Positions 11,335-22,954 of a stretch of DNA of 64,000 nt are shown here, in pieces. The position numbers were made by a program, and so were the translations under genes. Location of the stretch: assembly GCA_035610365.1 (NCBI GenBank), contig CM069432.1:188527027-188591026 (forward strand), given 5' to 3'. Every line of letters begins with the position of its first letter. Within the stretch, counting starts at the first letter, position 1. The notes below the pieces were generated by a model. The model was not told the origin of the DNA. It worked only from the letters and a program-made list of their open reading frames with translations, and did no database searches. This stretch comes from Aquatica leii. Lineage: Eukaryota; Arthropoda; Insecta; Coleoptera; Lampyridae.

Positions 11335-12075
11335 ATAACTAACAAATTAATAAAAACGACTTACTAAATAGGGAACAGAAGTAAGTACTGGTCTCAGTTC
11401 GGACAACATTTTGGATAAGTACTTTCAAATTATTCAATTCATACGTTCAACCATGGAATCAGTCTGAGCAAAAGATGCGTCGTCTTATTGCTCATAATTC
11501 AGAATACACGGCAAACTTTTTGAAACAAAACAGAATTGATTGAGTATGACGTAGCATCCGTTCATTTTGTGAAATAATCTATCGCCACAAAGATGTATTT
11601 ATTTTCTAAACCAGATACTGAGAAGGGATTTGCAATATTAGTCGCCATTTTCTATAAAGGACTTTCCACGGTATACTTTTTCATTGGTGCTTTGCGCATT
11701 TTCACTGGGCCATTTCCGTATGAGCAGACCGTGCACTAACAGCACAATTCTATAACGTTTTTTTTTGCAGTTCACCCAATAAAACCATTCTTGCACTTTC
11801 CCTAGTGTTTTCGACACGTCAAAGTGTGTTTTTGATGTACACTAGATTCTTTGGTACTATCAACTACACTCTGTTCTCCGTACCCTCGCTTAAGAAAACC
11901 GCCTGTCACTTTAAAACAGTCCCAATGCGCCCAGTAAGTTTAAGTTACTTCTCAAAAAACTCATTTTTCGCCGGGTCAGTCGTTAACTGTATGCTTTCAA
12001 ATTCAGGATTCGTCTCAATTCGGGATGATTTTGTTGTTTCCGCTGCTACTCATCACCAACCAATTTTCTGCAGTT
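11335..12075 (-). pseudogene. Ty3/gypsy integrase remnant
   Basis: Read on the minus strand in shifting frames, the region gives consecutive pieces of a gypsy-type integrase in the correct order. First comes a pre-integrase piece (WDCFKVTGGFLKRGYGE), then the linker WFYWVNCKKNVIELC, then APMKKYTVESPL and FSVSGLENKYIFVAIDYFTK, which spans the first catalytic Asp region, and last DSMVERMN and KYLSKMLSE from the region after the catalytic Glu. Many stops and frameshifts separate them. No LTR or reverse transcriptase was found alongside, so this is an old truncated copy. Local GC is a little higher than in the flanks. Confidence 0.7.
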
Positions 12076-14027
12076 AGTCTGTTTAAAAATTTGGCAATAC
12101 TAACAGACAACTGACTTAAATTTTTTATAGCATAGAAACCTAAAATATCTAACTTAATAATTACAAAGCTATTTAAACAAGTGCTTTCTAAAAGTCGAAA
12201 AGAAATTTGAATGCAGGTGTGCCCGTGCTTGTTACCATTTTCATATGCAGTACTTCCCAATGTTTGTAAATTGTGATCTAATTGATTACTTTTTCCTAAG
12301 ATCCATAACCAGAAACGAGATTATGAAACTTTCGATGAAAGTAACGTATTTTTTAAATTCCACCTGTAGTATACTCGTTCTAATATAATAATTGAACATT
12401 TAGTTTTATGTGTATTTCTACTTTTCATTTTGTTGCACTAGAGCATTTTTCGCCCATATGTAACTACATTAATGAACGAATATTGACGTTTTTAAAGTTG
12501 ACACCACAAAAACGCAAATTTAATATATGTATTGTTGTCTGCAGTAGTGCGTAAAATATTCACCTTGCACCGAGAATGCAACGAAAAGATGGCTATGCAT
12601 GCACTCGCAGAAGTATTTGCACTGAATCAAAAAAGGTTAAATTATATCCGATTTATTTAATCAAAAAAAATTTAACATGACACGTTACAACGAAAATCAA
12701 TTCTTTCATAATAACATTGTTAATAACATTTTTCGTGCACACAATCCATTTTTTTGAGTTATTGTAATCAATCATTTAGTTCCTTCCTAGAATAAGCTTG
12801 TTTATTGTATTTATTTAATAAACATATTATAGTTTTATAAAAGTCATTATATTTCTATGATTGCATTTTGTTAATACAATAAACACGTTCGTTGAACAAA
12901 TTTTAATAAAAATTTTATTATTGCAACTTTGAAAAGGTTGCTGTGCTGCCTAAAAACATTTGTACAAAGAAAGAATTAATTTCAGTCTAATTTAGAATTT
13001 AATAAAACAATATATTGTTCCTAATTACATCAAGAACGTATTTAAGAAATTTCATTAGTAGGTATACGTTTTGTTCGAATTAAATTCGTTTCAAATAACA
13101 TCGTTTATTTAAAAAAATCGCAACAATCAAATTTAGAAAAAACTAATTATTTAATTATAATTAAACAACTTTGCATTTTGTGTAGAAAATTTAATTTGAT
13201 TTTCAATTTAACAAAATGTCGCTAAAATTAGTTTTTGGTTATTTTGGAAGACAAATTTAATTATTTAGAAGTAATTGTATTTGTAAACGCTACCATAAAA
13301 TAATTAAAACAACCAACAAAATTGAATGCCAAATACTCAGAGTAAAAAATAAAAATAGCTGTAATAATAGGTTAAAAAATTTTAAACGCTGCAAGGTATT
13401 GTAAGATCGATTAAACATGCAATGCAATCACATAAAAAAATGTACTGGAATTTAAAACATCAGACAAATTTATCAACAGCAATAATTTTGTCAATGAAAG
13501 TTAAATTATATTCTAAAGCGACAAGTTTGACAAAAATAATTTTTTAAATTACTTCAAAATTATATTTGTGCATTTTTTCAAAATCAATATTTAAAAAAAA
13601 CACATATTAGATGTAAAATTTATAGAACGTATTAAACGAAAACTTTTCAGTTATACAAAATACGCAGGTTGCTGAAACTTTTTAATAAGATGAAAAGAAA
13701 AAAATAAATTGCCAAGAATAATGAAATTGAGTTCAGGGGTTAAAAGATGCCGTCAAGGTATTTTAGATAAGAAAAAAGACGTGACGTTTTTCTATCTAAA
13801 AGAAAAGTGTTCGTTTTTGTTTTAAATTTGAACTAAAAAACTAAAATATATTGAAGCATTAATATTGCCAGAAATGTAATTTTTCCACCTGTACAATTCT
13901 TGCAATAAATGGGACAGAATGAAATTTACTGCGAATGATATTGGAACGATTGAACTCGCGCAAATACTTTTATTTATAGACGCAATATTATTATGTAATC
14001 GATTAACGTAAATTTTAAAAGCCTTAC
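12076..14027. other. Presumed oaf intron, AT-rich
   Basis: This lies just downstream (minus strand) of the oaf exon's splice donor and is therefore read as intron. No next exon with the Cys-rich C-terminal part of OAF was found here. No repeat boundary is evident. Confidence 0.45.
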
Positions 14028-14346
14028 CTTGTGTCGATGACCACAGTTGTATGTCCTCGTAACGAGTGTATGAGGCTTCTGCAGCTTCCGAACAAAGGTT
14101 TGAAATGTGTGGGGAAAAGATAGACGAACGGCTTATATCTACAGTGTAATCCATTGTATAGTTTTCGCGTCCTCTATCTTCCTCGGGTGTCCTAACTGTG
14201 CCAGGATTCTTCTGCCTCAATTTGGACATTGCGTCTGATGATATAAATGCATCCTTGGAAAAGTGAAAAATAAAGCACATTACTTGGTATTGACTTTGCC
14301 CTCGTTCTTCTTCGCCCAGCACCAACGCTTTTAATATTTGAACTTC
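14028..14346 (-). CDS. oaf: out at first (OAF) protein, one internal exon
   Basis: The exon starts after an acceptor TTTTAG (AG at 14348-14347) and ends at the donor AAG|GTAAG (GT at 14027-14026); 319 nt, so it leaves one base for the next exon. The encoded 106 residues match the central conserved block of OAF: LVLGEEERGQSQYQVMCF, then SDAMSKLRQKNPGTVRTPEE, DYTVDISRSS, SPHISNLCSEA and YTRYEDIQLW. OAF is a secreted or surface-associated conserved animal protein of uncertain molecular role, first described in Drosophila, normally with a signal peptide and a Cys-rich C-terminus. Those parts must lie on other exons: the 5' ones at higher coordinates or beyond the window, the 3' one at lower coordinates; I did not find them. 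The exon has no stop or frameshift and both splice sites are good, so it is very likely functional. Confidence 0.93.
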
Positions 14347-16432
14347 CTAAAACAAACACGTAATTAGTATTATTAGAATTTTCTACCAAATAATCAAATT
14401 TTTCATATTCGTTTTGTATTACAATGACGTACAACATAAAACGTAATTTACACTAAAATTACAAAATAATTATAGTTGTAGTTTTTGTTGGGGCTTAGGT
14501 AAATAAAATAGCTGTCATATTAATAATTGTTAGATGTAAATAATACAGTTCAAAAACATTTATAAAAATTGTTTACTAGAAGAAAATGCAGTGGTGCAAA
14601 ATTGTATTTCTGAAAGATCATTTATGTTGTGATGCAAGAAAATTTACATAATACAATAACTGGTATATTAGCTGTACATAAAAACTAAAGAAAAAATCGG
14701 CCATTTGTAGAATAAACAAAAAGTGCGAGTATTTAATTTAAACTAAAATACTGTAATGAATTTTAAAACTAACTATTTACACATAATTTAAAACTAATTT
14801 TTAATTAAACTAACTAATAAAGAACGATATTTAAGAAAAACAACTTACAAGTAATTTGTATATACCTATCGCTAGATATTTACAAATACTGTCCGATAAG
14901 TTGCACTTTTAGTTTATTTTATCAAAACGTTCTCTTTTAAACGACGTTGTATTTATTTTAACCCGCACGTGCATTTTATTTATTTAAGCCGACACAATAT
15001 TCTTCGAATTTCTGACTAGACGCGTTTAAAAATTTACTCCAACTTTCTTTGAATACTTTTTATATTCTTACATTATCTAGATCTAGATCCATCTTTTATG
15101 ACCATCGCATCGTTTTGAAATTTCCAAGTACTTCGGAAACTACTCAATACTGTCATATTGCTAGTTATTGTTTTTTTTAATTAAAAAAAATGTAGTCAAA
15201 CCAAAATTTAAACTGTGATGGAAAAATCAATCCTTACATGTACATGTAACGTACGCATACTTTAATTTTTAGACATCTTTACTCAAATTGTGCATATTTT
15301 TCGAACATTAGTTTAATCCCATTTCAAGGTAATTATATTGCATTCCGTTATTATCTACGTAAATTAGCACGAAAAACTATTTTTTTTAATTCTACGATTT
15401 AGATCATCAATTATTGTATTTGCAAACGGCAATAAATCAAATCAACTCCTTAACTAAACCGAAAGCAAATATTTTTTATAGAGTACATAATTTAAAACTG
15501 TTTGCAAAAGAACTTCCTAGTAATAACAACTAAAGTTTTTACTTTAATTCACACGGTTTAAAGATTCACATAGTAACGCCCTTATAGAGTATTCACGATG
15601 CAATGTTTGAATATATATACTTGATGACGCGTTCCCGCTTAACTTCGGATTGTTCCCGAGTTAGGTAACCTAGCGTGCAGCGGGTTTCTAGGTCTAAAGT
15701 GATATTTGCAATTGAAGCTATCAGGTCAGTTTTGTCAATTTAAATAAGTGAAGTGGTAAATACTGAGAGATCCATATTTTAAAATGTCATCATGTATTGC
15801 GTTAATTATGGTTCTCTTTAAATATACGTCATTTACAAATTAAATTGTTAGTAAAATAATACAGCAACTACCAATCTTTATTTCTTCGTATTTACACTGA
15901 CCTAACTTAACAAAATGTACTTTGCGTACTCGATTATGCTTATCTGCAGTTGTACCCAAAACAAGATTTCAGCCAAATAAACAAAAAGATAAAAGAAAAA
16001 TAACAAGGAATTAATTTGATTGTTACCCTCATTTAAAATTAACCAATCATATAACACCATATCAATCACGTTTTTCAATTAAACGAGTATTAATAAGCGA
16101 TAACACTACCGGAAGAGATATAATTACAGCGATAAGTATGCCTGTTCATAAGTAACCATGAAAACGCTCTAAATTCAAAAATTCATAAACGTAACCATGT
16201 CACGTTTTGGCTCGACTTATTTTGTAAAGTCACTAATAATTATTATGACAATAAATAATTTTTTTGCTTTTTTCGAGTAATAATCATTTGAATTTCATTT
16301 GTCTTTGTAAAATTACCTAAAATTCGACACCTGGACAGAACTCAAAATGTGTTGCCAAAACGTAAACACATTCTCGTTTCCGTCAATAAGGTGTCTCATC
16401 GATAATTTTACAAACACTTATGATATTACATA
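14347..16432. other. Presumed upstream oaf intron
   Basis: The region lies upstream of the oaf exon on the minus strand. It is mostly AT-rich with one GC-richer island at about 15595-15720 that I could not assign to an exon. A diverged relative of the foldback repeat that follows is visible at about 16030-16150 (the ACCAATCAT and GCGATAACAC motifs). Confidence 0.45.
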
Positions 16433-17357
16433 TGATAATTTTTTACTGTATCAATTAACCAATAGAAAAATTTTATTTTTTTGCATTTTTTAAAATTCAA
16501 CCAATCATCAACGGATTACAGCGATAACACCACGGGTGTGGTGTTATCAGGCCAAGCAGACATGATATATTAAAATGTCAAATTAAATGTCAGATAGTAA
16601 ATCAATGCATAATGATGATACACAGATTTGATGATATTGGTAACTACAAAATTAACTAAATTCCTTTAGAAAATACACCATAAAACACAATTAATTTGTA
16701 TTAATTGATTAAAACACTTGGAAAGTAGTAAAAAAAAACTATCTTACCGAATACCCCTCGAGCATTGATAAATACTCAAAATTTTGTCGTAGAGAATGTT
16801 GCAAGCGTGTTTCTTTGAGGTAATTACCAAGAAACACGCTTTCAACAATCTCTATGACAAAATTATCTCGGTATTATCAATGTTCTAGGGGTATTATAGC
16901 TGATAATTTTTTACTGTGTCAGTTTACCAATAAAAAATTTTTATTTTATTGCATTTTTTAAAATTCAACCAATCATTAAAAGATTACAGCGATAACACCA
17001 GGGGTGTAGTATTATCGGGCAAAGCAGACATGATATATTCAAATGTCAAATTAAATGTCAGATAGTAAATCAATTCACAATAATGATACAAATATTTATG
17101 ATATTTCTAACAACAAAATTAACAATATTCTTTTAGAAAAACACCAAAAAAAACAATTAGTTTGTATTAATTGATTAAAAACGTAGAAAGTAGTGAACAA
17201 TTATCTTACCGAATACACCTCGAGCATTGATAAATACTAAAATTTTATCGCAGAGAATGTTTCAAGCGTGCTTCTTTAACGTACCAAGAAACAAGCTTTT
17301 AACAGTATCTATGATAACATTATCTCGGTATTATCAATACTCTAGGGGTATTATAGC
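16433..17357. repeat. Two-unit tandem repeat with foldback arms, units 468 and 457 bp
   Basis: Units start at the shared TGATAATT at 16433 and 16901; the same motif closes the array at 17358. Each unit holds a CCAATCAT box, a GATAACACC box and a long inverted repeat. In unit 1 the inverted repeat spans 16750-16895, with arms of about 65-70 bp beginning AATACCCC and ending GGGGTATT; in unit 2 it spans about 17212-17352. Unit 1 also has the short palindrome GATAACACCAC..GTGGTGTTATC (16523-16548), which is decayed in unit 2. No coding sequence is present. It may be a foldback or helitron-derived satellite; the class is not settled. Confidence 0.7.
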
Positions 17358-17589
17358 TGATAATTGCATAGTTTATAGTTTACTTATATAATTTACTTTT
17401 TCGCGAGAACCTACTACGCTTTAGTAAGAATCCAAAAAACTGATAAAACGTGTTTTTTAATTAACTTCTTGTTTTAGGTATCTAACTAATATATTGATTT
17501 TGTTACGTAACACAAATAATTAGAATAGATAATTTAAACTTAATGAAGAACAAAAGTTTAGTAATTTGAAACTTTTTTGCCCCTGTAAG

Positions 17590-18444
17590 CAGCAATACTC
17601 ACGGCTATTGCAATTATTCTAAACAGACTACGTCTTATAAATCGTTCGTAACAAATTTAAAAAGGCACCTACAATGAAAACACACTACGATTAATATTGC
17701 TAAAAATGAGAAGCCAACCCAAAACAACAACTTTCTTAAAATTAGATGAAATCAAACAGAAAGCATTGCAACATAGCAAGAAAACGAAAATTCCTCTATT
17801 AAGTCAGCACACTATGATTCATCGCAATCTTCTTTTGCTCCCAAAAATCAAATTCAAACGGCAAATTTTACCATTTTACCAACGAAGTACTCTAAACCCT
17901 CATAAAAGAAGACTAGTTCAGACATCACTTGCAGTTCCGAGAAAATTTAAGATTAAAGATAAACACAATCGATCGATAAATTTTGAAATTCGTCACTACT
18001 GATTTTCAGCCATTTTCGGTAGTTAAAGACATAAGATTCAAGAAGTTGATAACAGCATTACAACCTGGTTATATATTGCCCAGTCGTAAAACTTTGTCAA
18101 ATATGATGCTTCCAGCGAAATACGAAGAATTAATGGGCAATATTAAAGATATGCTTGTTACAGATGAAGTAGAAAATGAAGGTTACTTTGGCGTTCCCGC
18201 TCATTATATTATTAAACAGTTCAAGTGCAGATCCATTTTGCTTGAAGTAAGTAATTATAGTGAATATCACACTAGTGAAAATATTGCACTCGTATTGAAA
18301 CGAATAACTTCCGAGTGAAATTTGGAAAGTAAAATTTTACTCAACGTTTCCGATAATGCTGCGAACATAAAGAAAGCTATTTGTGATTTGAAATAGACAC
18401 ATTTCGGATGTATCGCACATACTATTAATTTAATAGTGAAAGAC
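17590..18444 (+). pseudogene. hAT (ZBED-type) transposase, N-terminal half
   Basis: The BED zinc-finger end is visible as VTNLKRHLQ..KHTTIN (about 17645-17700), then a low-similarity linker, then the hAT signature TTDFQPFSVVKDIRFKKLI and LQPGYILPSRKTL. Next come AKYEELMGNIKDML, a degraded piece of the RNase H core (LNVSDNAANIKKAI) and THFGCIAHTINLIVKD, where the copy is cut by an insertion. At least three frame changes or stops (near 17990, 18316 and 18394) show it is dead. The frame resumes at 20196. Confidence 0.8.
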
Positions 18445-20193
18445 CCCACAAAACCAAATAGGTTCCATAATAATGCTTTTAGAAGCATAGAGGCAGTATT
18501 GATATTACTGAAAGCCTTCCTGTAGCAGTAGAATGGTTTATGTTTAGAGATAGGTTTTGACACTCCAGTAGAATGCTGTACAGTTAGCGCTTATAGAGTT
18601 CTATTAGACGTTGTACAAAAGCAGGCCAAAGGTAGAAGTTTTCACGTTCCATTAGAATGCTTTAAAATAGTGCCAATGTAGTACTTTCCTAAATTGTAGA
18701 ATAGCATGACAAAGTTAACGACTAAAAGGTAATTGATTTGCATGCTTTTACAGGGTTTTAATAGCATACCATAAGAAACACAAAAAGCATGAAATGATTA
18801 GTTTTAAGTCATTTTTTATTAAGAAATTTGTACAGTATCTTTGTCTAAACTATAATAATTTTTAATCAATGGTTTGCGAATTTGTAGTTTGCTGCATCAT
18901 CCTAATTATTTCATTTTTAATCTCGCTTTGCCATGACGTAGCCATTGGAACACCTTCTCATTAATAACATCTATACGAACTCCTTTGACTCAACTTTGGG
19001 TTAACTCTATAACAAAATTATGCGATTAATTATTTTTATTATCTATTATCAGTCGCATGCATTTTCACTAGATTCATAACAAAAATGTGTTTCTTTTTAT
19101 GAATAAAATAAATTTTTTATTACAATGCTTTTTAAGTTTAAGTCCGCAGGTTGGCCACCCCTGTTCTAAAAAAATAACTGGATGCCAAGTAAAAAATAAA
19201 CAATAACAATAAAGCGCTAAAACGTGGATAAGCTGATCGTACAAAAATAGATATGTTGTCAATTGTTTCTTTTTGTACTTACTTTTACTTAAATCAGCAG
19301 AACTTCTAATAGCTTTTTCTTCTTTAATTCAGCACAAAAAAAGAACACATTTACAAATATAGACTAAGCCCGAAGTCGTCTTCCTTTCGTAAACGTAAAA
19401 TTGCATATACCCGTAACTGTATAAGTACTTACTTAGAAGCAAAGATAAGCGTTCTGGTGAATCAAACTCGGTAGACGGTACATATCTCGTCACAATTCTC
19501 AGAAATCAACAATCTTATTTACATTTACAGTATCAAACGCGAATGCATAGGTTTTTATTGCGTACATATCTTTATCAACAAAATTTAGATGTGGGCGTTT
19601 AATCTCTACAGGAAGTTATTTTTGTTTAGGTATTACAATTTAGCAACTTGTACAAACGGTTTTCTGATATTAAAAATTATATTTCTTTATCTCAAATAAA
19701 GAACGATTAAACCGATTTTAGAGGTACTAAAACACTAAAAGAATGTTATCATGTTAATCGTAATACTTGAATTTTAATAGATTGTCAAGGCTGCTATAAA
19801 CACTTTATTTTTTATATCAATATAGAAGGCCTATAGGAGTGATTTTAAAGGAATCTTTTAGGGTACTTTATTCTCCTTCTATATGCATTGTTATAGAATC
19901 AATATGGGAACGCCATTAGAATGCTACATTTCTAATACTTTAGTAATTCCAATCAACTGCCATTTTAAGGCTGCTATAAGCACTTCTTTCTTAAATTAAA
20001 TATAGTATTCCTATAAGTGTTTTTAAAAGAATCTTTTAGAGTACTTTATTCTTCTTATATAGGCATTCTTATAGAATACGTTTTAAATTAAGTGTGTTAT
20101 TAGAAGTCCATACACAAACTACTATTGGAATGCTTTAGAAATGAATATTTGGGAATGCTTATCGAACCTACATGGAACTTATGGTTTTGTGGG
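18445..20193. mobile_element. Non-autonomous DNA transposon with CCCACAAAACC ends, inserted in the hAT copy
   Basis: The left end CCCACAAAACCA (18445) and right end TGGTTTTGTGGG (to 20193) are inverted repeats, and similarity extends inward (GGTTCCAT on the left, a related TTCCATG on the right). The flanks are AC (18443-18444) and AC (20194-20195). Removing the element plus one AC joins GTG AAA GAC to AGT TTA GTG and restores the hAT frame (INLIVKD-SLVTMAENL), which fixes the borders. The subterminal zones carry many related motifs (TTAGAATGCT, CTATAAGCACTT), and the right side has a tandem duplication of 180-bp period starting at 19787 and 19967. No transposase is visible inside. The 2-bp duplication and subterminal repeats would fit a CACTA-like element; that is inference. 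Confidence 0.8.
19142..19163 (-). mobile_element. hAT-like terminus inside the non-autonomous element
   Basis: On the minus strand the sequence CAGGGGTGGCCAACCTGCGG begins at 19163. This CAGGGGTGGCCAACC form is a common hAT-type terminal inverted repeat. The partner end was not found, so this may be a truncated nested insertion. Confidence 0.4.
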
Positions 20194-20195
20194 AC

Positions 20196-20960
20196 AGTTT
20201 AGTGACAATGGCAGAAAATCTTATAAATAAAGTTAAAGACATAGTTGCGTATTTTAAAAGGAGCACACTAAATTAGATGATTTCCAAAAACAAAAAAACT
20301 TACAACCAAAAAAGTTGATGCAAGCTGTTCCAGCCTAATGGAATTCTGTATTTTACAGTCTCCAACGAATAAGTGAGCTACAAGAGGAAGTTACAGGCTG
20401 CATTAACCATCATGGGAAAAAGAGATTTAGCTGTTTTAACAATAGAAGTTTTTACAATACAGCAATTGGTAAAGATTTTAGCACCCCTGGAATCAGCAAC
20501 AAGGAGCATGAGCGGAAATCATTACGTGACCTTATCGTCAGCAATAATAATTATAAAGAGTTTACAAGACGCGTATTTAAAAATAAAGAAGCAAGCTTTT
20601 CCGAGTGTTGCAGAAAAAATTGTAGAAGAACTCTGCAAAGGAATAATTTCTAGATTGGGAAATTTTGAATCAAGTAAGACGTTAGTAGTTACAACGTTTT
20701 TGTATCCTAGACATAAAAATCTTTTTTTGTTTAAAAAATCTACTGCTGACAAATCAAAACAAGTGGTGATAAATTTGTTAACAGCATGTAATATATATAT
20801 ATATAGACACGCACATAAATGAAAATACTGGACAGGAAACACGGAAAAAATTTAAGATCCAAATTCGTCAAACATCGAAGTTGAAGATTCCCTTTGGAAT
20901 GAATTTGATAAAATTCCTGTAAATTTTCAACCTTGTGGTACACTTTAAAGCATTTATGAA
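20196..20960 (+). pseudogene. hAT transposase, C-terminal half after the insertion
   Basis: The frame resumes with SLVTMAENLINKVKDIVAYF, then the conserved WNS motif (VPA-stop-WNSVFYSL, near 20325-20360). A long open segment follows at 20373-20822: QLVKILAPLESATRSMSG then HYVTLSSAIIIIKSL, the helical insertion region of hAT enzymes. LWNEFDKIP follows at about 20900. The C-terminal dimerisation block was not found before the similarity fades. Stops and frameshifts make it a pseudogene. Confidence 0.8.
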
Positions 20961-22089
20961 GGCGCATGACTCAGCAAGTTTTAATTTGCAGTGTTGATTC
21001 AGAAACTGGCTAACTATAACATTAAGGAGTATCTATTATTTATCTTTGTACAAAGGTCAGGTAAGCGATAACAATGCTTTACACTTAATATATATTTTAG
21101 CCAATAAAGTTAATTTTCTTAAATCGAAATCATGTAAACAGTTGACTATTTCTTTTTAAATTCGCAATTTTTGAAAAACCTAAACCATTATAAAACCCCT
21201 TATTATTTGCTTCTAACTGCATATTTTAATTCGATGTCAATTTCTTATTACGTTAAAATATTTGACTTTGTCGATATTTTGAAAACATATGTATTTTTGA
21301 CGTTATCTCATATACTAGGCCGATTGTAATAAATTTTAAACCACCCAACTGTAGAAAAAATGTTAATTCTAAAATGGTGGAGTAATAAAATAAAGTTAAA
21401 ACAGGAAAAAATTATAAAACTTGTTTCGTATTATATATTTATTATTATAAATGTATTGTAAATAAAAATAGTAAATACATTTTATTAAAAATTGGTTCAG
21501 TAGTTTTTGAGATATCGAATGCAAACTCACTGATCCACATACCAAAAAATTCAGTTTTGAGATTCGTGTAGATACAAAATTTGAAATTGATATCATCAAA
21601 AAATGCCGAGATACGATACTCCTCATTTTGAGATAATTGCAATACTTTCCTTATGCTTCGGATTATTATATTTGTTAAAATACATAACTATAATTTTACT
21701 CTTACACATTGATTGTTTTTTAGTACCCACTGGAAAAAATATAAAAACAATGGTGTTTGCATAAGGTAAAACATTGTCATATCCAAAGAGATATTTTTTT
21801 ATGATTAATACACACTCGTGAAATAAATACCCATAACACAAAATATTTAAAAAAATCATTCTATAAGCATTTTAATAAATAAATGTAAATTGGATGAAAA
21901 TTAAAAGTTTTATTACAAGCAAAGCACAAGTTGAAAACATTAGTAATATAATATGATTATCACTAATTAATAATATATAATATAAACACATAATAACATA
22001 TTATATTGATAGTTAATAATTTCATTTTGATTTAATAAATTTGCTACATTTTCTTTACGAAATCGGTTTTTGTATGATCAATAAATAAT
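20961..22089. other. AT-rich sequence, nothing recognised
   Basis: No supported gene. Short frames around 21400-21860 are AT-driven. Confidence 0.5.
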
Positions 22090-22164
22090 TATGAGTTGCA
22101 ATAACTCATTATCAATTTACAAATACAACAGAAAAATAAATAAAATTACATCAAAGTTTAATAC

Positions 22165-22523
22165 CTCGTCTACAGCCCGTTGTTTGCAATGCAATCAGTT
22201 AATGTATTTCTTATATAGTTAACTATGTTCTCACAAGGATTTGTTCTCCTTAATTGTTCCCACACTCGGAAAACATGATTATCTAGTGCTTGGATGATTC
22301 GGATGTTGGGATTACCAAGAATATCTCCGTCATTTCTCCTGCTAACCATGCGACCCTAAATATTTTCGATGGGGTTCAAATCAAGAGATTTTACGGGCTA
22401 GTCAAGACAGGTCACTTCAGGTTTATTATCAAACCATTGCTGAACTACTCTCGCCGTGTGCACTGAACTATTGTCTTGCACAAACAATATTTGTAGAGGT
22501 TTGGGATATATGGCACGGACGGT
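22165..22523 (-). pseudogene. Inverted duplicate of the 3' part of a Tc1 transposase
   Basis: This segment is close to the reverse complement of 23502-23860. It encodes, on the minus strand, the C-terminal third of the same Tc1 transposase, starting at the PSVRAIYPKP region and running past VQDNS. It ends abruptly at the TA that precedes the 22526 terminal repeat. Together with the plus-strand copy it makes a large palindrome. Confidence 0.85.
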
Positions 22524-22525
22524 TA

Positions 22526-22949
22526 GTTACAACCTGATTAAAACTGAAACTTGTTATGACCTAATTAGGATTTAATTTAGTCTTTTCAGATAGTGTAACC
22601 TTGGTATACAACTTAGCCAATCGTTTATGACAGATTATACTAATAAGTTTCAACAAAACTTTGTGTATTTTTCAGTCTCTGTTTTGAACTATTCGTAAAC
22701 AGTTATTGTATTACCATACCTACTACTTGTTATCTAAGAATGGATAGACGTGGGCATCCCTTGGAAGTTCAAGCACGTGCAGTAGGTTTACATAAAGCCG
22801 GAAAATTTTCTAGAGAAATTAGTAGCATAGTTGAAGTGCCGGTAAGTTATATTACTTTGCTTTTTTATATTTACTATTCTTAGACCAATTTATATACATA
22901 ATTAGCTCAATTGGAGACGTAGTGAAAAGATTTTAAATCAGGTTGTAAC
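22526..22949 (+). mobile_element. TA-flanked Tc1 deletion derivative, 424 bp
   Basis: The left end GTTACAACCTGATTAAAA and right end TTTTAAATCAGGTTGTAAC are inverted repeats with TA on both outer sides (22524-22525 and 22950-22951), the Tc1/mariner target duplication. It carries a start ATG at 22741 and the first residues of a Tc1 transposase (MDRRGHPLEVQARAVGLHKA, then GKFSREISS), after which the element stops. It is probably a shortened copy inserted in an older Tc1 complex. Confidence 0.7.
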
Positions 22950-22954
22950 TATAA

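Noticed and set aside
11805..12077. 90-codon plus-strand frame
   Set aside because: It lies antisense to the gypsy integrase relic, whose minus-strand reading explains the composition.
13822..14027. Continuation of the oaf open frame past the splice donor (FKIYVNRLHNN...)
   Set aside because: OAF similarity ends exactly at the GTAAG donor; the remaining residues are translated intron.
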